A stretch of DNA of 12,115 bases. It comes from an uncultured Lachnospiraceae bacterium. Lineage in GTDB: Bacteria > Bacillota > Clostridia > Lachnospirales > Lachnospiraceae. Under the pieces are notes generated by a model. The model was not told the DNA's origin and searched no databases. It saw nothing but the letters and a program-made list of their open reading frames with translations. The translations under genes were made by a program, and so were the position numbers. The stretch is from contig USDK01000072.1 of the NCBI GenBank assembly GCA_900553355.1, positions 1 to 12,115 on the forward strand, in the 5' to 3' direction. This document shows positions 1-6,617 of the stretch, one piece after another (position 1 is the first letter of the stretch; every line of letters starts with the position of its first letter).

Positions 1-2
1 TT

Positions 3-74
3 TGGGGATAAAATTCCACTGGGGACGGGGGATTCCCGGGAATCCCCCGTCCCCATTGGAGTAGTTTATCCCCA
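3..74. repeat. Large GC-rich inverted repeat with perfect 34-bp palindromic core
   Basis: Bases 21-54 are a perfect palindrome: GGGGACGGGGGATTCCC followed by its reverse complement, centred between 37 and 38. Outside it, 3-12 (TGGGGATAAA) pairs with 65-74 (TTTATCCCCA), and a short TCCA/TGGA match (15-18 with 57-60) lies between, so the whole could fold as one hairpin of about 72 nt. The right outer arm contains the stop codon and last codons of the minus-strand reductase gene. As a terminator for that gene it is poor, because only a short T tract follows on the minus strand. It may instead be a REP-like or MITE-like interspersed repeat. The dyad is certain; its role is not. Confidence 0.8.
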
Positions 75-1052
75 CTGCATCCCAACGCCGGCTTCAACTG
101 CTTTGTCGTAAATTTCTTTTGCGGCTACCAGATCCTGGGCTGCTACTCCTACGGTTTCGAATACGATGATTTCGTCGTCGTTTTCTCTTCCCGGGACTTT
201 TCCCAGAATCACGTCTCCTAAGTCTCCGGTGAAGTCGTCTTCTGTGATGATTCCCTGTTCTAGCGGGATCAGGATGTCGCCGGATTCAGAGAGTACTGCG
301 TCTCTGGAGTCGAAATAGATCTTGGATGCTCTTGGAAGGATGGCCGGATCCATCTCCTGCATGTGGTGCTGGTATGCTCCTACGCAGCTGATGGTGGCTC
401 CCTGTTTTACTTTTGTCCCATCGAATACTGGTTTGGAAGATGGGGTGACAGTGATGATCAGGTCTGCGTCCTCGATCGCTTCGTCTGATGAGGATGCTGC
501 TGCAATTTTTGCCCCGTATTCTTTCAGTTCTTCCTGCATCTGTTGTGCGAATGCTTTTGTCCGCTCCGGGTTCATATCATATACGCGTACTTCCTCAAGC
601 TGTCTTGCAGCCATCATGGCCTCCAGCTGTGTAGGCGCCTGGCCGCCGGTTCCGATGAGCGCCCCGATCCGGCACTCCTTTTTTGCCAGCACATCAAAAG
701 CAGCGCCGGAGGCCGCTCCTGTCCGCAGCTGCGTTACATAAGTGCCATCCAGAACCGCTGTGACGAGACCTGTCTTTCCGTCGATCAGCAGCACCTGTGC
801 CGGAGAGGACGGGATTCCATTGTCAATATTATGTGGGAAAATGTTGATAATTTTCAATGAGGCTGTATCCATTTCTTCCAGATACGCGGGCATAAACAGG
901 AAACATCCATCATATTTCGGCGCCTGGATATTGGTCCGAAGAGGGATTTCACATTTCCCTTCCACCACATATTGAAATGCTTTTTTATCCGCCTCAATTG
1001 CGTCTTTAATTGTAAAAACCTTTTTAATATCTTCTCTTGATAACAGTAACAT
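66..1052 (-). CDS. Ornithine cyclodeaminase/mu-crystallin family protein, likely cyclic imine (1-pyrroline-2-carboxylate) reductase
   Basis: A 328-residue cytosolic protein, normal length for the OCD/mu-crystallin family. The N-terminal half carries the family signature around residues 100-116 (LDGTYVTQLRTGAASG), including the carboxylate-binding Arg110, and a conserved Lys at 67. A Rossmann dinucleotide-binding motif GTGGQA is at 134-139, and an acidic Asp235 occurs in the MQEMD segment where the family's catalytic Asp lies. Members include ornithine cyclodeaminase, alanine dehydrogenase, ketimine reductase and NAD(P)H-dependent 1-pyrroline-2-carboxylate reductase (LhpI type in hydroxyproline clusters). 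Given the hydroxyproline operon next door, imine reduction to L-proline is the best guess. The start has AGGAGG seven bases upstream. It lies 50 bp downstream of the dehydratase gene with no terminator between, so the two are probably cotranscribed. The family is clear; the substrate is inferred. Confidence 0.85.
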   Translation of the reverse strand: MLLLSREDIKKVFTIKDAIEADKKAFQYVVEGKCEIPLRTNIQAPKYDGCFLFMPAYLEEMDTASLKIINIFPHNIDNGIPSSPAQVLLIDGKTGLVTAVLDGTYVTQLRTGAASGAAFDVLAKKECRIGALIGTGGQAPTQLEAMMAARQLEEVRVYDMNPERTKAFAQQMQEELKEYGAKIAAASSSDEAIEDADLIITVTPSSKPVFDGTKVKQGATISCVGAYQHHMQEMDPAILPRASKIYFDSRDAVLSESGDILIPLEQGIITEDDFTGDLGDVILGKVPGRENDDEIIVFETVGVAAQDLVAAKEIYDKAVEAGVGMQWG

Positions 1053-1102
1053 CTCTTTACCTCCTGATCGCTTTTCTTCTATTTTAACATGCGGGCTTCT
1101 TC

Positions 1103-2770
1103 TTAGCTATACTTTGCTTCCAGATCCCAGGGCTGCATCGCGCCGCCTTCTTCCGCCGGCCTGCACATCCTGGCGTATATATTCAGGCAGCCCTTCTCCT
1201 CTTTCAGCGGAGGGCGCACCCATGCTTTTCTCCGCTCCTCCAGTTCCTTTTCCGGCACCAGAAGGGACAGATTTCCTCCGGGGATGTCGATCACAATTTC
1301 ATCCCCATTTTCCACCAGCGCAATATTTCCTCCGTCATAGGCCTCCGGCGACACGTGTCCGATGATGGCCCCGTAATTAAATCCCGAAAATCTTGCATCC
1401 GAGATCAGGCCCACGCTCTTATGAAGCCCCCGTCCGATCAGTGCATCGATGCTAAGCATCAGTTCCTTCATACCTGGAGCGCCTTTACATCCTTCGTACC
1501 GGATCACAATAATATCACCCGGCACGATCTGTCCGGACTGGATCGCCTCAAAGGCCGGGCGGTCCCCGTCGAATACCTTCGCCTTTCCCTTCATATATTT
1601 AACTTCTTCATATACAGCCGTCGGCCGTACGATCGCGCCGTTCGGCGAAAGATTCCCTCTCAGGATCTTAAGGCCGGGTTCTTTTGTCAGCGGACGCTCC
1701 AGGGAATGAATTACCTTATTTTCCTGCGGAGTCACCATGGCCAGCATATCTTTCCAGGTATTTCCATACATTCCCGGCACATCCGTATATAATTTACTCT
1801 CCAGCATCTTCATCACATTCATGACGCCGCCCGCATAATGGAAGTCCACAACCGTGTAGGGACCGCTTGGCACTACCGCGTTGATACAGGGAATTTCTTC
1901 TGCATATTTTTCAAAATCTGCAAGCGTCAGCCTGATCCCCAGTTCATATGCATAAGAAAGGATGTGGAGCACCGCATTCGTGGAACCTGCAGCCGCCATG
2001 TCAAACATGATCGCATTCATCAGAACTTCCTTTGTGATCAATTCCGACGGCCTTCTCCCTGCCTTGACCAGCTCCACCGCATATTTGCCGGCCTCCCTTG
2101 CCTTGCGCAGCTTCCCATTGTCCGATGCCGGTATGGTGGATGTCCCCGGCAGTACCAGATTTAAGACCTCGCCCAGCATCTGCATGGTATTTGCCGTTCC
2201 CATAGACGGACATGCGCCAAAAGACGGGCAGACACTGTCTTCCATTTCCATCAGCTCCTCTTCCGTCGCTCCGGAAAATCTGGCCGAATCCAGATCCGCT
2301 TCCACTACTGTTTTCCCACAGTACTGCCCCGGCTGCATAGAGCCTCCCGTCACTACCATGGCCGGAATGTCAAGACGCATCGCCGCCAGGTAGCATCCGG
2401 CGATGATATTGTCGCAGGATGCGATCATCACCAGGCCGTCAAAATTATGTACACGGGTCACAAATTCCACGGACATCGCCACGATATCGCGCCCCACCTG
2501 CTCATATTTTAACTCTTCTGCCCCGTTTGCGATATTTCCGCAGGTAGCCGGGATTCCAAACTCCACCGGCACGCCGCCTGCTGCCCAGATTCCTTCCTTC
2601 ACCGCTTCCGCGATCTGACGCAGATGAGCGGAGCCGGGCGATCCTGCCATATAAGAATTAGGCACCCCGATATGCGGTTTTTTCCGAATATCACTATCTG
2701 AATATCCGGCCGCCTTCATCATGACCCTTCGATGCGCTGCCTCTGCTCCGTTCCAGTACTCCTGTCCCAT
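1103..2770 (-). CDS. Divergent IlvD/Edd-family Fe-S dehydratase
   Basis: A 555-residue protein, about the length of dihydroxy-acid dehydratases. An in-frame ATG 42 nt further upstream exists, but the chosen ATG has AGGAGGG seven bases before it. Family landmarks are present: PNSYMAGSPGSAHLR (37-51), the cluster Cys119 in SCDN, cluster Cys187 in FGACPSMGTANTM, RYEGCKGAPGM (424-434) with Glu426, and DARFSG (458-463) with the likely catalytic Ser462. Compared with E. coli IlvD (numbers from memory), two Mg2+ ligands are changed: the Asp of the DDG motif is Gly78 and the carbamylated Lys of NCDK is Asn121. A new Cys77 sits beside the former, and the third cysteine of the [2Fe-2S] class is Gly46. 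It is therefore probably not a branched-chain amino acid enzyme. It heads a two-gene unit with an OCD-family reductase, divergent from lysR. The substrate is unknown. Confidence 0.85.
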   Translation of the reverse strand: MGQEYWNGAEAAHRRVMMKAAGYSDSDIRKKPHIGVPNSYMAGSPGSAHLRQIAEAVKEGIWAAGGVPVEFGIPATCGNIANGAEELKYEQVGRDIVAMSVEFVTRVHNFDGLVMIASCDNIIAGCYLAAMRLDIPAMVVTGGSMQPGQYCGKTVVEADLDSARFSGATEEELMEMEDSVCPSFGACPSMGTANTMQMLGEVLNLVLPGTSTIPASDNGKLRKAREAGKYAVELVKAGRRPSELITKEVLMNAIMFDMAAAGSTNAVLHILSYAYELGIRLTLADFEKYAEEIPCINAVVPSGPYTVVDFHYAGGVMNVMKMLESKLYTDVPGMYGNTWKDMLAMVTPQENKVIHSLERPLTKEPGLKILRGNLSPNGAIVRPTAVYEEVKYMKGKAKVFDGDRPAFEAIQSGQIVPGDIIVIRYEGCKGAPGMKELMLSIDALIGRGLHKSVGLISDARFSGFNYGAIIGHVSPEAYDGGNIALVENGDEIVIDIPGGNLSLLVPEKELEERRKAWVRPPLKEEKGCLNIYARMCRPAEEGGAMQPWDLEAKYS

Positions 2771-2909
2771 TAAATCTCCCTCCTTTTCTCTTTCTTGACA
2801 CAAAAATATCATCTATGTTTATAATAAGAAAATCGAGCAAGAAAGAAAAGCTCATGAAACGAATCATACCCTTAAGTTTTTCTTATATTAAATGCCAAAA
2901 GGAGTTTTT
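2771..2909. promoter_or_regulatory. Divergent control region between dehydratase gene and lysR
   Basis: This 139-bp AT-rich spacer must hold the promoters of both divergent genes and, as is common for LysR regulators, the regulator's binding site. Two small dyads are visible: GAGC-N11-GCTC (2835-2838 with 2850-2853) and ATGA-N6-TCAT (2854-2857 with 2864-2867). Either could be part of a LysR-type site, but neither is a strong T-N11-A box. On the minus strand no consensus promoter stands out; a weak TTGCTC with a poor -10 about 17 bases later is possible, which would fit activator dependence. Confidence 0.5.
2795..2825 (+). promoter_or_regulatory. Candidate sigma-A promoter for lysR
   Basis: A perfect TTGACA (2795-2800) and a perfect TATAAT (2820-2825) lie on the plus strand, pointing toward lysR. 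The 19-bp spacing is longer than the preferred 17, which may make it weak. Transcription would start near 2832, leaving a leader of roughly 78 nt before the lysR start. The dyads listed for the control region lie just downstream of this start, so the regulator could repress its own gene. Confidence 0.45.
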
Positions 2910-3785
2910 ATGAGTAAATACCAGACTATTCTGAGTGTCTGCGAAACCCACAGCATTTCCAGGACCGCAGAAAAATTAAATTATTCCCAGTCCGCTGTCA
3001 GCCAAACGATCAAAAGCTTTGAAAAAGAACTGGGCGTTCCACTATTCAAACGTTCAAAACGGGGCATGGAACTTCTCCCCAACACAGAGGAAATCGTCGC
3101 TTCCCTTCGTCTCATCTGTCAGGAGGAGGCGCGGATCTCGCAGATTGCGTCCGGTCTTTCCGGGCTGGAAAAAGGAGAGATCCGTATCGGGACGATCCAG
3201 AGCATCTCCTATCACTGGCTCCCCGATCTTCTGAAAACATTCTGCGAAAATTATCCCAATATCCAATTTGAGCTGACCGTAGATGGATTTACCGGATTAA
3301 AAGACCGGATACGGGCAAACGAACTGGACTGCATTTTCGTCTCCCGCTATGCTGTCCCGGAGCTTTCCTTCCTTCCACTGGGGACCGACGAACTGATGCT
3401 GGTCCTCCCCTGGGGACATCCCCTTGCCAAAAAAGCCGCTGTGGCATTTACAGATATCCGGGAAGAAAATTTTATCTTATCCTCTGATGGATTAGACTAC
3501 GAAACCGGACAGCTGTTCCGCCAGAATCATATCTCCCCTAAAATCCGTTACCGCCTCAATGAAGATTTCGCCACACTGAAAATGGCAGAACAAGGCTTTG
3601 GGGTAACGATCCTGCCCCGGCTGCTCCTGGAACACGCTCCCTTCCAGATCTGCGCCCGTCCGTTTCTGGAGCATTACACCCGCACCCTGGGTGTTGCCTG
3701 GTCCAAGGACACGCCGCCTTCTCCTGCCGTGCTGAAATTTATAGACTATATAAAACAAAAGCAGGGAAGCATTCCGCTTCCCTGA
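2910..3785 (+). CDS. LysR-family transcriptional regulator
   Basis: A 291-residue regulator. The start is the second in-frame ATG; the first (at 2892) would place the AGGAG site inside the coding sequence, whereas AGGAG lies six bases before the chosen one. Residues 1-60 form the classic winged helix-turn-helix of LysR proteins (SISRTAEKLNYSQSAVSQTI, then ELGVPLFKRSKRG). From about residue 85 a periplasmic-binding-protein-like effector domain follows, starting EIRIGTI. The gene is divergent from the dehydratase-reductase pair and convergent with the eight-gene operon. It is therefore the obvious candidate regulator of the pair, and perhaps of the operon too, with a pathway metabolite as coinducer; this is inference. 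Its last codons double as the terminator of the opposing operon. Confidence 0.93.
   Translation: MSKYQTILSVCETHSISRTAEKLNYSQSAVSQTIKSFEKELGVPLFKRSKRGMELLPNTEEIVASLRLICQEEARISQIASGLSGLEKGEIRIGTIQSISYHWLPDLLKTFCENYPNIQFELTVDGFTGLKDRIRANELDCIFVSRYAVPELSFLPLGTDELMLVLPWGHPLAKKAAVAFTDIREENFILSSDGLDYETGQLFRQNHISPKIRYRLNEDFATLKMAEQGFGVTILPRLLLEHAPFQICARPFLEHYTRTLGVAWSKDTPPSPAVLKFIDYIKQKQGSIPLP
3752..3784 (-). terminator. Intrinsic terminator of the eight-gene operon, inside the 3' end of lysR
   Basis: On the minus strand a 9-bp perfect stem (CAGGGAAGC and GCTTCCCTG, 3762-3784) with a 5-nt loop is followed by C-TTTT-G-TTTT (3752-3761). This is a textbook rho-independent terminator 37 bp beyond the permease stop codon. 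The hairpin overlaps the last codons and most of the stop codon of lysR on the other strand. On the plus strand the same hairpin lacks a T tract, so it should act mainly for the leftward operon. Confidence 0.85.
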
Positions 3786-3821
3786 ACATTGCCCCATATT
3801 TATTTCATATCCCTTCCGGCC

Positions 3822-5180
3822 TTACAGTCCCGGCAGCACAGAACGGAACAGATATAAGACCAGAATGATGCAAAAACCTGTGATTCCGGCAATCGTTCCC
3901 GGAACAGTCAGTACACGCACCGTTTCTCCAAATGAAAATTTGGAAAATTTATTAATGGTCCAAAAAGAAGAATCATTCGGCATACACAGGCCGACACCGC
4001 CGGCACATACCGCGAGGCCTACCAGCACCGGCGAATCCCCGGTCTGTGCGATCAAAGGCGCGACGACCGCCGCCGTCGTGACCAGGGATACGGTAATGGA
4101 TCCGAGGCCCATACGGAGTACCTGCGTCAGTAAATAGGCCAGAACAATCAGCGGTATCCCCAGCGACCGCATGGATTCTACCAGATAATCCCCCAGTCCG
4201 CTCATGCCGATCACCTCTCCGAACGCACCGCCGGCACAGATGATGGCAATGATGGACCCCACAGACTCTGCCGCCGTGCTGGTCAGATCATTAAAGGATG
4301 CCGTCAGATACCGGCGCAGGATAAAGAAGGCAAGAAAGATGGTAAACAAAAGGATCACATTCGTATCCGAGCAAAACTGGATCACCGGATAGACGGGCGC
4401 CGACTCCTTCACCACAGTCTGCAGGACCGTCCCCAAGATGATCAGCACGATCGGCAGAAGGATCAGGAATATCCCGGTCGTCCCGCTTGCCCCTTCCTCT
4501 TCCGCTGTCTCAGGAGCCTTAGCCGGTACCTCTTGCTGCTCATCTTCCAGTGCATTTCCCCAGGCAGGATGGCGCTTCAGATACTTTCCATACAAAACGC
4601 CGCCGATCAGCGATGCCGGAAGCGATACAATGATCGAATAAAAAATAAACCAGGCGATGTTTGCCCCCACAATTCCAGCTACCGCCACCGGTCCCGGCGT
4701 GGGGATGACCATAGCATGGGTCATGGTCATCCCAATAGCCAGGGCACACACCAGGACATTCAAGGCGATCTTTCCCTTTTGGGACAGCTGGCGCATCAGA
4801 TCAATCAAAATCACAAAGGCCGCATCAAAGAAGACAGGGATACAGATCAGGTATCCGGTAATGTTGATCGCCAGGGGCGTATTCGCAACGCCGAACAATT
4901 TCAGCAGGCGGCCCGCAATATTCCGGGTCGCACCGCTGTTATGCAGCAATTCACCGAGGATAACCCCCAGCAGGATCAGAATCCCCACGTCTCCCATGGT
5001 TCCTCCAAAGCCTGCGCAAATGCCTTCCAGGATCTCGTTCGGATGGATCCCGCTTAAAAACCCCATTAAAAGGGATCCGATCAGCAGCGATAAAAACGGG
5101 TGCAATTTTAGCTTAACAACAGAAAAAATGATCGCTGCCAGAGAAACGAGAAAGGCCGCCAAAAGCATGTTCTCTCCCAT
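3822..5180 (-). CDS. GntP-family permease, possible hydroxyproline importer
   Basis: A 452-residue inner-membrane transporter with about a dozen hydrophobic segments and one charged cytosolic-type loop (about 201-234, rich in Glu/Ala). GntP-family signatures are GFGGTMGDVGILILLG (57-72), NSGATRNIAG (81-90), GYLICIPVFFDAAFVIL (109-125), PTPGPVAVAG (160-169), RMGLGSITVS (356-365) and NDSSFW (402-407). The family contains proton symporters for gluconate and related sugar acids and also the D-serine transporter DsdX, so an amino acid substrate is plausible. It is the last gene of the operon, 11 bp after the aldehyde dehydrogenase gene, with a GGGGG-type ribosome site five bases before the ATG. 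Its place suggests uptake of hydroxyproline or a related acid; the family alone does not settle the substrate. Confidence 0.9.
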   Translation of the reverse strand: MGENMLLAAFLVSLAAIIFSVVKLKLHPFLSLLIGSLLMGFLSGIHPNEILEGICAGFGGTMGDVGILILLGVILGELLHNSGATRNIAGRLLKLFGVANTPLAINITGYLICIPVFFDAAFVILIDLMRQLSQKGKIALNVLVCALAIGMTMTHAMVIPTPGPVAVAGIVGANIAWFIFYSIIVSLPASLIGGVLYGKYLKRHPAWGNALEDEQQEVPAKAPETAEEEGASGTTGIFLILLPIVLIILGTVLQTVVKESAPVYPVIQFCSDTNVILLFTIFLAFFILRRYLTASFNDLTSTAAESVGSIIAIICAGGAFGEVIGMSGLGDYLVESMRSLGIPLIVLAYLLTQVLRMGLGSITVSLVTTAAVVAPLIAQTGDSPVLVGLAVCAGGVGLCMPNDSSFWTINKFSKFSFGETVRVLTVPGTIAGITGFCIILVLYLFRSVLPGL

Positions 5181-5191
5181 AAATACCCCCT

Positions 5192-6601
5192 TTATTTCCA
5201 GTCATAGATGGTCTTGACTTCCAGAAACTCTTCATATCCTTCGACTCCGCCTTCTCTCCCAAGGCCAGACTGCTTATAGCCTCCGAACGGAGAAGATGGA
5301 TCCCACTGCCCTTCATTGACATAAACCGTGCCGGTCTTCATCTGTCTGGCAACTTTCTGGGCTTCTTCTTCCGGTCCGAAAACAGCGCCGGCCAGACCGT
5401 AGATGCTGTCATTGGCAATCTGCACCGCTTCTTCCTGGGTACGGTATGGAAGTACGACCAGAACCGGCCCGAAGATCTCTTCCTGGGCAATCCGCATTTC
5501 TGATTTCACATCGCTGAATACTACCGGCTCTACATAGTAGTTTCCATCATCCTGCGGTACCTTGCCGGTAATCATTCTTGCCCCTTCCTGGATGCCCAGT
5601 TCAATATATCCTTTTACACGTTCAAATTGTTTTCTGGACGCCAGCGGCCCCTGGGTAACCTCCGGATCCTCCGGCATTCCGTACTTGTAACTCTTCAGCT
5701 GTTCCAGAATGATATCTTCTGCCCTGCCCAGTTCGTCTTCCGGCACCAGAAGTCTGGTGAGAGCATTGCAGGTCTGGCCCGCATTGGGAACGATGGTATC
5801 CAGCACCGTGCGGATTCCGTTTTCCCAGTCTCCGCCCTTCAGAAGAATGGCCGCAGACTTTCCTCCCAGTTCCAATGCGATCTTTTTAATATTTCCAAGA
5901 GCAAGCCTGGCCACTTCCCTGCCGGCGCTGGTGGAGCCAGTAAAAGAGATCATGTCCACCTCTTCATGTGTAGCAAGTGCATTGCCTACTTCTCCGCCGC
6001 GGCCGGTCACCAGGTTGAACACGCCTGCCGGATATCCTGCCTTATCGATCTCTTCTGTCAGGATATAAGCCGTCAAAGGAGTAAACTGGCTTGGTTTGAG
6101 TACGACACAGTTCCCTGCCAGCAGCGCCGGAACCACTTTTTTCTCAATCTGCTCCAGCGGAAAATTCCATGGCGTCAGGCCGCCGATGACCCCTACCGGC
6201 TCCCGTCTTACCACCGAAGTCTCTCTGCGTTCCTCATAAGGGAAGGAGGACGCCGTCCGGATATAGTACTCTGCCTCCAGCAGGAACGGATCCGTATGTA
6301 CATCTGCGGATACCTGATAGGGAGATCCCAGTTCTTTGGTGATTGTCTCGATCAATTCCTGCCTTCTGTTTTTCAATCCTTCTACCACCTTTTTCATCAG
6401 TTCCACCCGCTTTTTCAGCGGTGTATACTGCCAGGTCTCGAAGGCTTTTCTTGCTGCGCAGACAGCCTTGTCTACGTCTTCTTTCTTTCCTCTTGGTACT
6501 TTTGCGATGATTTCGTGAGTCGCCGGATTTTCTATCTCGATCCACTCTTTCTGTGCTGACTCGACCCACTGCCCATTGATATATAATTTACGGATTTCCA
6601 T
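5192..6601 (-). CDS. NAD(P)-dependent aldehyde dehydrogenase, likely 2-oxoglutarate semialdehyde dehydrogenase
   Basis: A 469-residue soluble enzyme of the aldehyde dehydrogenase superfamily, full length. Visible catalytic and cofactor motifs are PWNFP (144-148, oxyanion Asn146), VLKPS (167-171, Lys169), FTGST (220-224), ELGGKSA (244-250, general base Glu244) and AGQTC (274-278, nucleophile Cys278). The end carries the usual PFGGYKQSGLGREGG segment. In hydroxyproline degradation the last step is oxidation of 2-oxoglutarate semialdehyde (2,5-dioxopentanoate) to 2-oxoglutarate (LhpG type). Its position directly after the DapA-like gene (16-bp gap, with AGGAGG in the gap) supports that role. Sequence alone cannot exclude a related semialdehyde. 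Confidence 0.9.
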   Translation of the reverse strand: MEIRKLYINGQWVESAQKEWIEIENPATHEIIAKVPRGKKEDVDKAVCAARKAFETWQYTPLKKRVELMKKVVEGLKNRRQELIETITKELGSPYQVSADVHTDPFLLEAEYYIRTASSFPYEERRETSVVRREPVGVIGGLTPWNFPLEQIEKKVVPALLAGNCVVLKPSQFTPLTAYILTEEIDKAGYPAGVFNLVTGRGGEVGNALATHEEVDMISFTGSTSAGREVARLALGNIKKIALELGGKSAAILLKGGDWENGIRTVLDTIVPNAGQTCNALTRLLVPEDELGRAEDIILEQLKSYKYGMPEDPEVTQGPLASRKQFERVKGYIELGIQEGARMITGKVPQDDGNYYVEPVVFSDVKSEMRIAQEEIFGPVLVVLPYRTQEEAVQIANDSIYGLAGAVFGPEEEAQKVARQMKTGTVYVNEGQWDPSSPFGGYKQSGLGREGGVEGYEEFLEVKTIYDWK

Positions 6602-6617
6602 ACTGCTGCCGCCTCCT

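Noticed and set aside
1103..2770. Ordinary branched-chain amino acid dihydroxy-acid dehydratase (ilvD)
   Set aside because: Two Mg2+ ligands conserved in that enzyme are missing, and there are no other branched-chain biosynthesis genes beside it.
5627..6559. Open frame of about 310 codons on the plus strand
   Set aside because: It is antisense to the aldehyde dehydrogenase gene, whose catalytic Glu and Cys are intact; the shadow has no coding-like features.
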